This document shows positions 1-10,326 of a stretch of DNA of 64,000 nt, one piece after another (position 1 is the first letter of the stretch; each line of letters starts with the position of its first letter). Below the pieces are notes generated by a model that was given only the letters and a program-made list of their open reading frames with translations, did not search any database and was not told the DNA's origin. The DNA comes from Promethearchaeota archaeon (lineage in GTDB: Archaea; Asgardarchaeota; Lokiarchaeia; Sigyniarchaeales; SOKP01): positions 962 through 64,961 of the forward strand of contig JAHPYZ010000004.1 of the NCBI GenBank assembly GCA_019058425.1, in the 5' to 3' direction. The translations under genes were made by a program, and so were the position numbers.

Positions 1-502
1 GCTTTAACGTTTCATAATGATTAATCGCATTATCCGCAACAAGAATTCCTCCTTTAATCATATTTGGAATGACAAGATCATAACATTCTTCATAGACTTC
101 CTTTTCAGCATCTAAAAAGCAAAATGATATATTTTTATAATTTGGAATATAATCTCGAGCGTCTCCTTCAATTAATTCTATTACATTATTTAAACCTGTT
201 AATTGAAAGGTTTCCCTAGCGAAATCTGCTTTATCTTTTCTAATTTCAAAAGTAGTTAATTTATCATCATTAAGTTGGCATGCGAGAGCAATCCAAAGAG
301 TAGAATAACCTGCACTTGTTCCAATTTCTAAAAATTCTCCTTTTGGTGCACTAGCGGCAAGAAGTGATACAAACTTTCCCGTTTCAGGAGGTATTTGACG
401 GAGTCTCTCCATTCGAGGTGTTCCATCAATCCTATCATTAGTATCTAATTCTTCTAAATATTCCATTCTCTTCTTAATAGAATCAGGTATCTTATGAAAC
501 AT
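1..502 (-). CDS. O-methyltransferase, class I SAM-dependent (3' end cut by window edge)
   Basis: The reading frame opens at an ATG whose first base is 502 and runs off the left edge after about 167 codons. The translation has the SAM-binding glycine-rich motif [16 protein letters not shown] near residues 62-77, an acidic strand end (TFEIRKDK), and the DAE and GGILVADN stretches typical of the catechol/caffeoyl-CoA O-methyltransferase family (COG4122). These enzymes transfer a methyl group from S-adenosylmethionine to a hydroxyl of a small soluble molecule in the cytosol. The substrate cannot be told from sequence. The C-terminal part lies outside the window. It is followed 72 bases upstream on the same strand by an SDR gene, but no shared pathway is evident. 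Confidence 0.85.
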   Translation of the reverse strand, partial: MFHKIPDSIKKRMEYLEELDTNDRIDGTPRMERLRQIPPETGKFVSLLAASAPKGEFLEIGTSAGYSTLWIALACQLNDDKLTTFEIRKDKADFARETFQLTGLNNVIELIEGDARDYIPNYKNISFCFLDAEKEVYEECYDLVIPNMIKGGILVADNAINHYETLK

Positions 503-574
503 TTAAATCACAGACATAGTTCAAATCATATTGAGATTTTAATATAATGAAAGAAAAGTATTTAATAAACAAAA

Positions 575-1414
575 CTATTGAATATCTACTCCTGTTATTT
601 CTGCACAAATCTCCCATAATCGCATAGAATGTTCTCTATTATAAGATTCTTCAGAAGAACGTCTTTGTTCTTTATTAATGAAATACTTCCCTGTTATTCC
701 CTCAACTTCTACTGAAGATGCTAAATATATTGAGGTTTCTGCACCTGCTTCTGAACTTTTGAAAAATTTTCTTGCAAACCATTGACTAAATTTTGACTGA
801 TCTCGCCCTAAATTAGTAGCTACAACACCTGGATGAAGAATGTTAACGCTTACCCCAGTACCTTTTAATCTTCTACTTAACTCATAAGCAATTAAAGTTT
901 CTGCTAATTTTGATTTTCCATATACCTTACTCAAACGATATTTCTTATTTTCACACTGAAGGTCGTCAAAATCCATTTTGGCCATTTTATGCATGGCAGA
1001 ACCAACTATAATGACACGACTTGGGGCACTTTTTTTTAACACATCAAGTAATAAAATCGTTAATAAAAAAGGTGCGATGACATGCACAGCGAAATTCATT
1101 TCAAGACCATCCACACATTCTGATCGATTTTTAAGCATAATACCTGCATTGTTGATAAAAACATGTAAGCTTTGATATTTTTGGTTAAATTCATTCACAA
1201 GACGTTTAATTTGTTCTTGTGATGATAAGTCACAAATTAATAAATCAATATTATTATTACCTGTTTTTTTGATAATTTCTTCACGAGCAATTTCTCCACG
1301 CTCTTTATCACGACAAACCATTATAACTGTGGCATTCAATTCTGCTAATCCTATAGCAGTTGCTTTACCTATACCGGAATTAGCACCCGTTATCATACAA
1401 ATTTTTCCATCCAT
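575..1414 (-). CDS. Short-chain dehydrogenase/reductase, retinol-dehydrogenase-like
   Basis: This is a classical SDR of about 279 residues that should reduce or oxidise a carbonyl/alcohol with NAD(P)(H). Visible motifs are the Rossmann TGANSGIG at residues 10-17, NNAG at about 89-92, a candidate catalytic Ser near 140 and the catalytic YGKSK (Tyr about 166, Lys about 170), followed by NILHPGVV. The R after the second strand (VCRDKERG) favours NADP(H). The overall layout resembles eukaryotic retinol dehydrogenase/WWOX-type SDRs. I chose the ATG at 1414; a TTG lies one codon upstream. The substrate is unknown. Upstream is the divergent giant binding-protein gene. Confidence 0.88.
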   Translation of the reverse strand: MDGKICMITGANSGIGKATAIGLAELNATVIMVCRDKERGEIAREEIIKKTGNNNIDLLICDLSSQEQIKRLVNEFNQKYQSLHVFINNAGIMLKNRSECVDGLEMNFAVHVIAPFLLTILLLDVLKKSAPSRVIIVGSAMHKMAKMDFDDLQCENKKYRLSKVYGKSKLAETLIAYELSRRLKGTGVSVNILHPGVVATNLGRDQSKFSQWFARKFFKSSEAGAETSIYLASSVEVEGITGKYFINKEQRRSSEESYNREHSMRLWEICAEITGVDIQ

Positions 1415-1657
1415 CAAATAAAACCATATATAGTTTAAATATTATTATTTGGAATTTGTTATTGAAATATTAAATTTTGGGTTATTTTTTATTTAAAATT
1501 AAGAACAACCCAGTTTCTCCTAAATTAAAGTATACTATATAGAAGATGTATATAAAAGAAATAAATAGATTTGTCTTTCAGCAACAATTAAAAAGTCTTT
1601 TATATTATGGATGAAGAATATTATTTATCACATTATTGTGAAATTTATTTAAAAAAA

Positions 1658-1663
1658 GGGTGA
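1658..1663 (+). promoter_or_regulatory. Ribosome-binding site that decides an ACG start
   Basis: GGGTGA ends 6 bases before the ACG at 1670. Translation from ACG gives a lysine-rich n-region, a hydrophobic core and an AKA cleavage-type site; starting at the ATG at 1745 would delete the hydrophobic core. This is why the non-standard start is preferred. Confidence 0.5.
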
Positions 1664-1669
1664 AATAAA

Positions 1670-4600
1670 ACGTATAAACATAAAACAATTAAAACTAAAA
1701 TCGAAATACTTTCAATACTATTTATTCTTAGTGTTATCTTTCTAATGACCCCAAAATTAGCAAAAGCGGATCCTGATCCTCTTCCAGAGGAATCTTTAGT
1801 ATTTGGAATAGCATTAGGTCCAAGATATATTGATCCACATTATGCCTATGAAGCAGAATCGTTGAGTACTATAGATCAAGTGATAGAATCATTGTTTGCA
1901 TACGATCTCTCAGATTCAGATCATAAAATTATCCCGAGACTCGCAGCTAATTATGGAATCTGGTCACTAGATAAATTAAATTATACAGTTCAACTTAGGC
2001 AAGGGGTTAATTTTCATGATGGATCTGTCTTTAATGCAACAGCAGTCCAGTGGAATTTTGAGAGATTAGCTTATTTAGCAAATTTTACTGGGGAATTACC
2101 AGTAGAAAAACCAGTAACACAAATCGAATCATTATATCGCTGGGTAGATGGTACCCCGATTATTAATAGAACTGAACAACTAGATATATATTCCGTAAGA
2201 TTTGTATTAAATAGGCCTTTCGCTGCATTAGAAGGTTTATTATCATGCTGGGGTTCAGGTATTTTATCTCCATTATCTACACCTCCAGAGGATTATATCG
2301 ATACTGGAATGATGTTAATTGGTACTGGTCCTTTTGTATATGATTATTATGATGAAGGATACCAAGTGAAATTTCATGCATATGAGAATTATTGGGCTGG
2401 AGAAGCGGATATTAAAGATTTAACCTTTTTAATAATTGAAGATTCTTTTGAAAGAAACCAAGCTATGTTGGATGGAGTAATTGACATATTAGAAAAACCT
2501 GACCAGTCTATGTTAGACATCTTCGAAGCTGATCCATATATTGTTGTAGAGACTGGACTTAGTTCAATTTGTCGATACTTGCACATGAATAACCAGCTAA
2601 TAAATAAAACAATGAGACAAGCAGTATCCTATTCTATTGACTATACTTATATTTATGAAGAAATTTATGATGGAGTTAGATTGAAATCTCCTGTTCCTGA
2701 AGGTATTTTATACGCTAATGGTTCTTTTAATGCTGCAATACACGATATTTATAGAGCAAGACAGATTTTGGTTGATGATCGAGTGTGTGATTTCGATATC
2801 TATAATGATGTATCGTGGTTAGAAACAGCACAAAATAATCCAATTGATACCTACAATTATTATATGATACCGGGGGTCCAAACAATGGGAAGTATTGGTA
2901 ATTTATTGCAAGGAAATCTCGCTCAAATAGGTATTCATCTAAATGTTGAAACTATACTTTATGAAGAATGGGTATCAAAACTATATGATAGTGAATTGCA
3001 AATATATCAATTAGGGTGGGGACCAGATTACAATGATCCAAGTAATATAATTAATACACAATTCTCGGTAGGTGGAATCGCTAATCACGGACAAGTAAAT
3101 GATGCAACTCTTGAAGATCTAATGCAACAAGGATTAAATGAACTCGATCCAAATGTAAGGGAACGGATATATGATGAAATCCAGAGATACCTAGTTGAAG
3201 ATCTTATGCCCTCCGCCTTTTTACTAGTTCAAAACCGATATAATGTATATAGTATCAATGTGTATGGCTTTCAGACGAATTCTCTTGGAAAATACTGGTT
3301 TTATACCGTGAGCTTGCAGGATTTAACACCTCCAGAGACTAATTTAGAAGCTAGAGGTATATTAGGATTTGATGGGTATTATATGTCTAATGTAACAGTT
3401 GAGTTGTGGGGAGAAGATGATTTAAGTGGGATAAAAAGAACAGAATATAGTTTTAATGAGCTAGATTGGGTTGAATATACAGATCCATTTGAAATTACCA
3501 ATCAAGGATCTACTCTCATATACTATAGATCAATTGATAATGCTGATAATGTAGAAGTTTCAAAATCCACTATTATAGAAATTCAAGATAGACCTGAGAA
3601 TCACCCTGCTGTAATTTTTGCTCCAAATAATGTTCCATATGAGCTAGATCCACATTACGTATGGGATTCAAATGCATATAAAGTGATTGACCAAGTAGCA
3701 GAGACTCTTTTTGCTCATGATTTCAATATACCTAATAATCCTATTGTTCCTAGATTAGCTGCTGATTATGGTACATGGTCTCCAGATGGCTTAACATATA
3801 CAGTCTCTCTAAGATCTGGTATACACTTCCATGATGGTGATTATTTTGATGCATGGGATGTTGAATGGAATTTTAATCGATTATTCTATTTCATGAATAT
3901 GACAGGAGAGTTGACTAGAGATTTACCAATATCTATGTTTGAATCCCTATTTAAATGGCCTGATGGTACACCTATTATAGATCATATTGAGATTGTCAAT
4001 TCAGAAACCATTGACTTTATTTTAACAAGACCTTTTGCAGCATTAGAAGGTTTACTTGCACTAAGTAATACTGCAATACTATCACCTGTGTCAACTCCAG
4101 AGGATTCCTACATTAATGTTGATTATGATACCTTAGTAGGTACTGGTCCATTTAGGTTTATCGAATATAATGGAGATTCAGGAGTAAGATTTTATAGGAA
4201 TGATAATTATTGGCAAGGTCCAGTAGGTATAAACGAATTATGGTTTTTAGATGTTCAAGATTATAATGAAAAACAAGATGCTTTCCAACGAGGAGTAATT
4301 GATTTCTTAGACGATCCATCTTTATCTCTACTTGATGTTTATGAATCAGATCCTGATATTACAGTTGAGGGCGGTTCAAATGCTGTAATTTATTATCTCG
4401 GAATGAACAACAATTTAATTAACCAGACTATGAGACAAGCTATTTCTCACGCTATAAACTACACATATATAATTGATGAAATATTTAGCGGTGATTCATC
4501 ACGTTTAAGATCACCACTTCCTTTAGGAATTCCATATGCCGCTTGGGATTATGATCCAGCGATTTTTAATATAACAAAAGCGCGTGAAATTTTAGTGGAT

Positions 4601-7600
4601 AGTGGTGTATGTGATTATGACATCATCGATGATCAGATGTGGATAGATAACCCAATTATCACTTACAATCACACATATTTATTTTACAGTATAATACAAA
4701 CCAGGATTGCGAATGATTTAGGACCGATGTTAGAGTTGATAGGGATCGACTTAATACTTGTACCTATGGAATGGTCAGAATTAATCCAAATAATATATGA
4801 AAATAGAGATAAATTAGAATTGTTTTTTATGGGTTGGGGTGCGGATTACGGTGATCCAATTGTTTTTATAAATCAACTCCTCTCTAATGATTCTCCAAAT
4901 AATTGGGCTCAAGTCGATGATCCTTATCTCCAAGGACTAATTGATCAGGGATTAATTGAAACAGATCGGATTGCAAGAGGACTAATTTATGAGGAAATCC
5001 AAAGATACTGTGTTGAAGAATTAATGCCTTGGGCATTTACTAATACTGGTTATGATTTAATAGCTTACCAATCAATTTTTGCAGGATATCAATGGAATGA
5101 ATTGGATAAGGTCTGGTTCTATACTGTAGTTACACCAGACTGGATACCACCAGAAACTTATATTGATGCTGTAGGTGTTTACAGTTTTGATGGGTACTAT
5201 TTTTCAAATGTCTCTGTGTACTTATGGGCAGATGATTGGGATTCAGGTGTAGCTTCAATACAATACAGTTTTAATGAAGTCGACTGGATTGAATATTCGG
5301 AGTCATTCATAATTTCTGACGAAGGGACTACCTTTTTGTATTACAGATCTATAGATTATAATGGAAATGTAGAAGATACAAAAATTGAGGTAATTGAGAT
5401 ACATCCAAGATCTACTGATGACCAAGTTGTTATATATGGTTTATCTGATGATTTATATACAATAGATCCTCATGATTCTTGGGGTGGTACATCAACTATC
5501 GTTTTTGACCAAGTTGTTGAGACTCTTTTCGCATATGATTTATCTGATCCTCAAATGAAAATCATTCCAAGATTAGCAGCAGATTATGGAACATGGACTC
5601 CTGATGGATTAACCTATACTGTTCCACTAAGGACAGGTATAACTTTCCATGATGGAACACCATTTGATGCATGGGCAGTCCAGTGGAATGCTTGGAGATT
5701 AGGTTATTTCATGAATATAACAGGGACGTTACCACCAGATCAACATAGAGCATTTGCAGATTCATTATACCGCCACCCAGATGGTACACCTATTATCACA
5801 GCTATAGATGTTCTTGATCCATATACTGTTAGATATACATTAAGTGAGCCTTTTGCTGCAATAGACGCATTACTATGTTTCGAAGGTTCAGGAATATTAT
5901 CACCGAGTTCAACTCCATTCGAAAATTATCTAGATAGAAATTCTGATGGTATTGTTGGAACAGGACCTTTCATATATGACCAATATCTTATCAATAAAGG
6001 AATACAGTTCCATTCAAATGAAGAATACTGGCAAGGTCCACCTACCATTAAAGAATTATGGTTTTTGATTATAGGAGAAGCAGTTGAAAGGAATAATGCC
6101 CTAATTGATGGAAATATAGATTTTCTCTCGGATCCATTAGAATCTATGCTGGAAACCTTTGATAATGATCCTGATATCATCGTTGAAGGAGGGCAAGGTT
6201 TGATTATGTACTATCTTGGAATGAATAATAATAAAATAAACCAGACTATGCGACAATCTATATCATATGCTATTAATTACACTCATATTCTTGATAATAT
6301 TTTACATGGTACTATAGATAGATTGAAATCACCACTTCCACAAGGTTTAAGATATGCTAATTGGTCGTTTACTCCTGCAAACTTAGATGTAATACACGCA
6401 CGGCAGATTTTAGTCGATAATGGTGTATGTGACTATGATATCAATAATCCAGTGGTATGGATTGATGCTGCAAATAATAATCCGATTGCAATATATACTC
6501 TTCCTGTGCTTTATGGTAGCACTCTTATATCCGAATTGGGAAATATATTAGTAGATAATCTTGAAAAAATAGGCATACAGGTAATACTAGACCCAATAGA
6601 ATGGGGGGATTTTATATATCGAATATTTTTTGAACCAGACACTATAGATTTATTCTATATGGGATGGGGTCCAGATTATAATGATCCATATGTCTATATT
6701 AATTCTTTACTTTCCAACGACTTTCCAAATAGCAATTGGGCTCATGTAGACGATCCATATCTACAAGGACTAATTGATCAGGGAATATCAGAAATAAATC
6801 CAGTTACAAGAGAACAAATCTATGATGAGATTCAAAGATATTGTGTCGAAGATCTAATGCCTTGGGCTTATCTCTATGTCAGAATGCAATATGATGCATA
6901 CAATAGTAAATTTTTAGGATATCAATGGAATCCAATGGATAAAATATGGTTTTACAGTGTAATCGCACCGGATAATAGTCCACCTGAAACTTGGATTGAA
7001 GTAAGGGGAATTATTGGATTTGATGGTTGGTATGTCTCCAACGTTACAATTGAATTATGGGCCGATGATGATAATTCTGGCGTTGATTATACTGAATATA
7101 GCTTTAACACAGTTGATTGGTTTACTTATATTGATCCCCTTGAAATTACTGATAATGGAGTGACAATTGTTTATTATAGATCAGTGGATAATGATGGAAA
7201 TATAGAAGAATATAAAACTGAATCAGTTGAAAAATTATCCAGACCGATAAATGATCCTATGTTTATTGTAGGTTCAAATGGTGAACTGGCAGATCTTGAT
7301 CCCCATAATGCATGGGATTCTGCTTCATATAATGTTTTCTATCAGGTCATTGAAACTCTCTTTAGGGTTAATCTTTCAGATCCTGAATATGAAATTATTC
7401 CATATTTAGCTGCTGATTATGGAACTTGGTCTCCTGATGGTTTAATATATACAATTCCTTTAAAGTCTGGTATTACTTTTCACGATGGAACAATATTTGA
7501 TGCAAATGCCGTCATTTGGACTTTCGATCGGTTAAATTACTTTATGAATGAAACAGGTCTCTTACCATCATGGATGCACCCACCTCAATTTGAATCCGTG

Positions 7601-10009
7601 TTACGTTGGCCAGATGGTACTCCAATAATCAATCACGTCGAATTTGTTGATACTCAAATAGTTAGTTTTGTATTAAATAAACCTTTTGGAGCTTTTGAAT
7701 CATTATTAACTTTTGAAGCAACATCTATATTATCTCCCACTTCGACTCCAGAAAATGAATATATCGATAGGTATACTGGTGATTTAATAGGAACGGGACC
7801 GTTTGTGTATGATGAATATAGACCAGGAATTGGTGTTCGATTTCATAGGTATGATAAATATTGGCAAGGATTAGCAAAGATAAAAAATATGACATTTCTC
7901 TATATACCTGATTTACAATTGAGGAATGAAGCATTAATTAAGGGTGTTATTGACTTTTTAGATAATCCAGATAATACTTTGTTAGAAAATTTCGAATCTG
8001 ATCCAAGCTTTGTAGTTGATGGAGGTAAAAGTACTGTCATATACTATATTTCTATGAATAACAATTATATTAACAAGACAATGAGACAAGGAATTTCTTA
8101 TTCAATCAATTATACTCACATCATTGATATTTTAATGAATGGGTTTGGGGAAAGATTAAAGTCACCTATTCCTGAAGGGATACCTTATGCGAATACCACT
8201 CTTGATGCAGCCACTTATGATATTCTACGAGCGCGAGAAATACTAGTTAATGCAGGCGTCTGTACTTTCGACATATATAATGATGCACAATGGTTGACTG
8301 CAGCAGAACAGAATCCATTAGGGACTTATACATATACTTATAATATTGGAAGCTTTATTAGAGAGAATCTTGGAATTTTATTGGAAAATACCCTACCTCT
8401 AATTGGGGTTGAACTAATCCTAGAACCTGTAGATATTGGGGAATTTTTTGATAGGTTAGTTACTGATCCCAATTCAATTCAAATTTCATTTCTAGGTTGG
8501 GGGCCAGATTATGTAGATCCAAGTACTTTTATAAATTCTCTATATTCCAATATTTCAATTACAAACTATGCTCAAGTGAATGATCCTTATCTTCAAGATC
8601 TCATGGAACAAGCTTTAATAGAATTAGATCCAATTAATAGAAAAGTAATATATAATGAAATACAAAGATATTTAGTCGAGGATTTGATGCCTTTTGCTTA
8701 CATAGTAACACCTCTTAGTTTTGACGTGTATAATGCTAAATTCACAGGATATCAATGGAATCCATATAACATATTAATATTTCATGGATTATACCAACCG
8801 AGTGTCTCAGTTGAAACTGAGACTGGGGAGAATATAGAGGTTATAGATCCTATACATGACGTTATCATGACATATGATAGTGTAACAGCAAGTGGAACAA
8901 CAACGATAACAGTGTCAAACACAGGACCAGAAATACCAATAGGATTCGAACTCAATGGAATGTATTATGAAATCACCACAACAACAACTTATACAGGTTT
9001 AATTACTCTATTTCTTACATACGATGAATTACAAGTTGTGGGAGATGAAGCAAACTTGAAACTAATGCACTATAATGAAACCACGGAGTTATGGGAAGAT
9101 GTGACAACATGGGTTGATATTATTAATAATATCATCTATGGAGAAGTATCATCTCTTTCCACCTTTGCAGTAATTGAAATGGTTGATGGTAATGCTCCAA
9201 TAACCACCCATGAATTGACTGGTACTTTGGGAAATCTAGGCTGGTATATAACTGATGTGGTAGTAACATTAACTGCAACTGATGACTTATCCGGTGTTGC
9301 CATCACAGAATATAGTCTAAATGGTGTTAACTGGGAAGAATATATCGGACCCTTTAATCTCGAGATCGAAGGTGAAACAAAGGTATATTATCGATCAATT
9401 GATATTGCTGGTAATGTGGAAGATACTAGGTTAGTATTAATTTTGATTGATAAAACAGCTCCAGAGACAGAATTAGTAATAATGGATTGCTTTATCGATG
9501 AAGATGGAAATATTTTAGTATCTTACAATTCCACTTTCGTTATAGTAGCTCTTGACCTTTATTCTGGAGTTGTTCAATCATTTTACAGAATAAATGGAAG
9601 CGAATGGATTGAGTTTATTACTCCTTTCAATTTAACCGGTGTCCCTGGAGAATATATTATTGAATATTATAGTATAGATGTCGCGGGTAATATTGAAACA
9701 ACTAATTCTACAATTGTAATCTTGGAAACTGAATTTGATCAAGTAATTGAAGGTTATGGTATGCTTCGAGTCAATGGTCAAAGATTAGTAGGATCAGCTA
9801 CATTATCAATATCAGATGAGACAATTCTATTGGAAATAGAAGATCATGTTGCTACATGGGAAGTAACAGACCACACTGAAATGGGTAATATGGAGATTTA
9901 CATTGGAGAAAGTGAAATAGGGAGAATTAAAGTTATAATTATTACTTGTGGAGAAAGAACATTTGTAATAGCTTATGGTACTGGAGTATTTTTCTTTGGA
10001 TATGGATGA
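1670..10009 (+). CDS. Giant exported protein with four tandem ABC substrate-binding (SBP_bac_5) domains and Ig-like linkers
   Basis: The protein has about 2779 residues. A signal peptide (KTKIEILSILFILSVIFL...AKA) is followed by four full-length peptide/nickel-type substrate-binding domains (DppA/OppA family) at about residues 43-550, 645-1155, 1250-1765 and 1861-2375. Each carries the family signatures: IDPHYA-like start, PRLAADYGTW, SGIxFHDG, GTGPF, YxNYWxG and MGWGPDYxDP. Between them and after the fourth are five OmpL47/Ig-like modules (PPET, then DDxSGV, WxxY and YYRSxDxxGNxE), plus a beta-rich module at about 2375-2505 and a C-terminal beta domain. There is no C-terminal membrane anchor and no DppBCDF transporter gene in the window. 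The first ATG (1745) falls inside the signal peptide; the frame is open from 1664 with no ATG/GTG/TTG. An ACG at 1670 lies 6 bases after GGGTGA (1658-1663), so I place the start there. Confidence 0.88.
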   Translation, partial: TYKHKTIKTKIEILSILFILSVIFLMTPKLAKADPDPLPEESLVFGIALGPRYIDPHYAYEAESLSTIDQVIESLFAYDLSDSDHKIIPRLAANYGIWSLDKLNYTVQLRQGVNFHDGSVFNATAVQWNFERLAYLANFTGELPVEKPVTQIESLYRWVDGTPIINRTEQLDIYSVRFVLNRPFAALEGLLSCWGSGILSPLSTPPEDYIDTGMMLIGTGPFVYDYYDEGYQVKFHAYENYWAGEADIKDLTFLIIEDSFERNQAMLDGVIDILEKPDQSMLDIFEADPYIVVETGLSSICRYLHMNNQLINKTMRQAVSYSIDYTYIYEEIYDGVRLKSPVPEGILYANGSFNAAIHDIYRARQILVDDRVCDFDIYNDVSWLETAQNNPIDTYNYYMIPGVQTMGSIGNLLQGNLAQIGIHLNVETILYEEWVSKLYDSELQIYQLGWGPDYNDPSNIINTQFSVGGIANHGQVNDATLEDLMQQGLNELDPNVRERIYDEIQRYLVEDLMPSAFLLVQNRYNVYSINVYGFQTNSLGKYWFYTVSLQDLTPPETNLEARGILGFDGYYMSNVTVELWGEDDLSGIKRTEYSFNELDWVEYTDPFEITNQGSTLIYYRSIDNADNVEVSKSTIIEIQDRPENHPAVIFAPNNVPYELDPHYVWDSNAYKVIDQVAETLFAHDFNIPNNPIVPRLAADYGTWSPDGLTYTVSLRSGIHFHDGDYFDAWDVEWNFNRLFYFMNMTGELTRDLPISMFESLFKWPDGTPIIDHIEIVNSETIDFILTRPFAALEGLLALSNTAILSPVSTPEDSYINVDYDTLVGTGPFRFIEYNGDSGVRFYRNDNYWQGPVGINELWFLDVQDYNEKQDAFQRGVIDFLDDPSLSLLDVYESDPDITVEGGSNAVIYYLGMNNNLINQTMRQAISHAINYTYIIDEIFSGDSSRLRSPLPLGIPYAAWDYDPAIFNITKAREILVDSGVCDYDIIDDQMWIDNPIITYNHTYLFYSIIQTRIANDLGPMLELIGIDLILVPMEWSELIQIIYENRDKLELFFMGWGADYGDPIVFINQLLSNDSPNNWAQVDDPYLQGLIDQGLIETDRIARGLIYEEIQRYCVEELMPWAFTNTGYDLIAYQSIFAGYQWNELDKVWFYTVVTPDWIPPETYIDAVGVYSFDGYYFSNVSVYLWADDWDSGVASIQYSFNEVDWIEYSESFIISDEGTTFLYYRSIDYNGNVEDTKIEVIEIHPRSTDDQVVIYGLSDDLYTIDPHDSWGGTSTIVFDQVVETLFAYDLSDPQMKIIPRLAADYGTWTPDGLTYTVPLRTGITFHDGTPFDAWAVQWNAWRLGYFMNITGTLPPDQHRAFADSLYRHPDGTPIITAIDVLDPYTVRYTLSEPFAAIDALLCFEGSGILSPSSTPFENYLDRNSDGIVGTGPFIYDQYLINKGIQFHSNEEYWQGPPTIKELWFLIIGEAVERNNALIDGNIDFLSDPLESMLETFDNDPDIIVEGGQGLIMYYLGMNNNKINQTMRQSISYAINYTHILDNILHGTIDRLKSPLPQGLRYANWSFTPANLDVIHARQILVDNGVCDYDINNPVVWIDAANNNPIAIYTLPVLYGSTLISELGNILVDNLEKIGIQVILDPIEWGDFIYRIFFEPDTIDLFYMGWGPDYNDPYVYINSLLSNDFPNSNWAHVDDPYLQGLIDQGISEINPVTREQIYDEIQRYCVEDLMPWAYLYVRMQYDAYNSKFLGYQWNPMDKIWFYSVIAPDNSPPETWIEVRGIIGFDGWYVSNVTIELWADDDNSGVDYTEYSFNTVDWFTYIDPLEITDNGVTIVYYRSVDNDGNIEEYKTESVEKLSRPINDPMFIVGSNGELADLDPHNAWDSASYNVFYQVIETLFRVNLSDPEYEIIPYLAADYGTWSPDGLIYTIPLKSGITFHDGTIFDANAVIWTFDRLNYFMNETGLLPSWMHPPQFESVLRWPDGTPIINHVEFVDTQIVSFVLNKPFGAFESLLTFEATSILSPTSTPENEYIDRYTGDLIGTGPFVYDEYRPGIGVRFHRYDKYWQGLAKIKNMTFLYIPDLQLRNEALIKGVIDFLDNPDNTLLENFESDPSFVVDGGKSTVIYYISMNNNYINKTMRQGISYSINYTHIIDILMNGFGERLKSPIPEGIPYANTTLDAATYDILRAREILVNAGVCTFDIYNDAQWLTAAEQNPLGTYTYTYNIGSFIRENLGILLENTLPLIGVELILEPVDIGEFFDRLVTDPNSIQISFLGWGPDYVDPSTFINSLYSNISITNYAQVNDPYLQDLMEQALIELDPINRKVIYNEIQRYLVEDLMPFAYIVTPLSFDVYNAKFTGYQWNPYNILIFHGLYQPSVSVETETGENIEVIDPIHDVIMTYDSVTASGTTTITVSNTGPEIPIGFELNGMYYEITTTTTYTGLITLFLTYDELQVVGDEANLKLMHYNETTELWEDVTTWVDIINNIIYGEVSSLSTFAVIEMVDGNAPITTHELTGTLGNLGWYITDVVVTLTATDDLSGVAITEYSLNGVNWEEYIGPFNLEIEGETKVYYRSIDIAGNVEDTRLVLILIDKTAPETELVIMDCFIDEDGNILVSYNSTFVIVALDLYSGVVQSFYRINGSEWIEFITPFNLTGVPGEYIIEYYSIDVAGNIETTNSTIVILETEFDQVIEGYGMLRVNGQRLVGSATLSISDETILLEIEDHVATWEVTDHTEMGNMEIYIGESEIGRIKVIIITCGERTFVIAYGTGVFFFGYG

Positions 10010-10043
10010 TACAAATGATAAATTAAAATTTTTAATCTAAATC

Positions 10044-10057
10044 TTTTTTTTATTTTT
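10044..10057 (+). terminator. Oligo-T terminator after the giant binding-protein gene
   Basis: T8, then A, then T5 lie about 35 bases after the stop codon, with no stem-loop before them. This fits archaeal intrinsic termination, which depends on T tracts. It is inferred from composition only, in a T-rich region. Confidence 0.45.
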
Positions 10058-10156
10058 ATATTTATTCAAGTCTTTTACAATCATCAGATTTTTTAAAATT
10101 TAAATCTAATATATTTTTATATCTTTTTTAATTTAATAATCTCCTTTTTAACAGTT

Positions 10157-10246
10157 ATGATTGTTCTTAGTTTTCTTTCTACTGTCATAGTTATTTATTG
10201 GTTATTGATTAAAAGAATTATTAAAAAAGTTACCCAAGAATTGTAG
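10157..10246 (+). CDS. Possible 29-residue single-pass membrane microprotein
   Basis: The 317-base gap between the giant protein gene and the ICMT-like gene (10010-10326) holds T-rich sequence and one small frame: ATG at 10157, hydrophobic MIVLSFLSTVIVIYWLL, then a basic tail (KRIIKKVTQEL). It would form one membrane helix with a cytosolic positive end. There is no clear ribosome-binding site and the sequence is short, so it could be chance in AT-rich DNA. Nothing else was recognised in the gap. Confidence 0.2.
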   Translation: MIVLSFLSTVIVIYWLLIKRIIKKVTQEL

Positions 10247-10326
10247 GGTGTCGAAGATTAGATAATCGGACTAAAACACCATTTACTGAATTAATTTTTA
10301 TTTTAGAGAATGATATATTTTAATTT

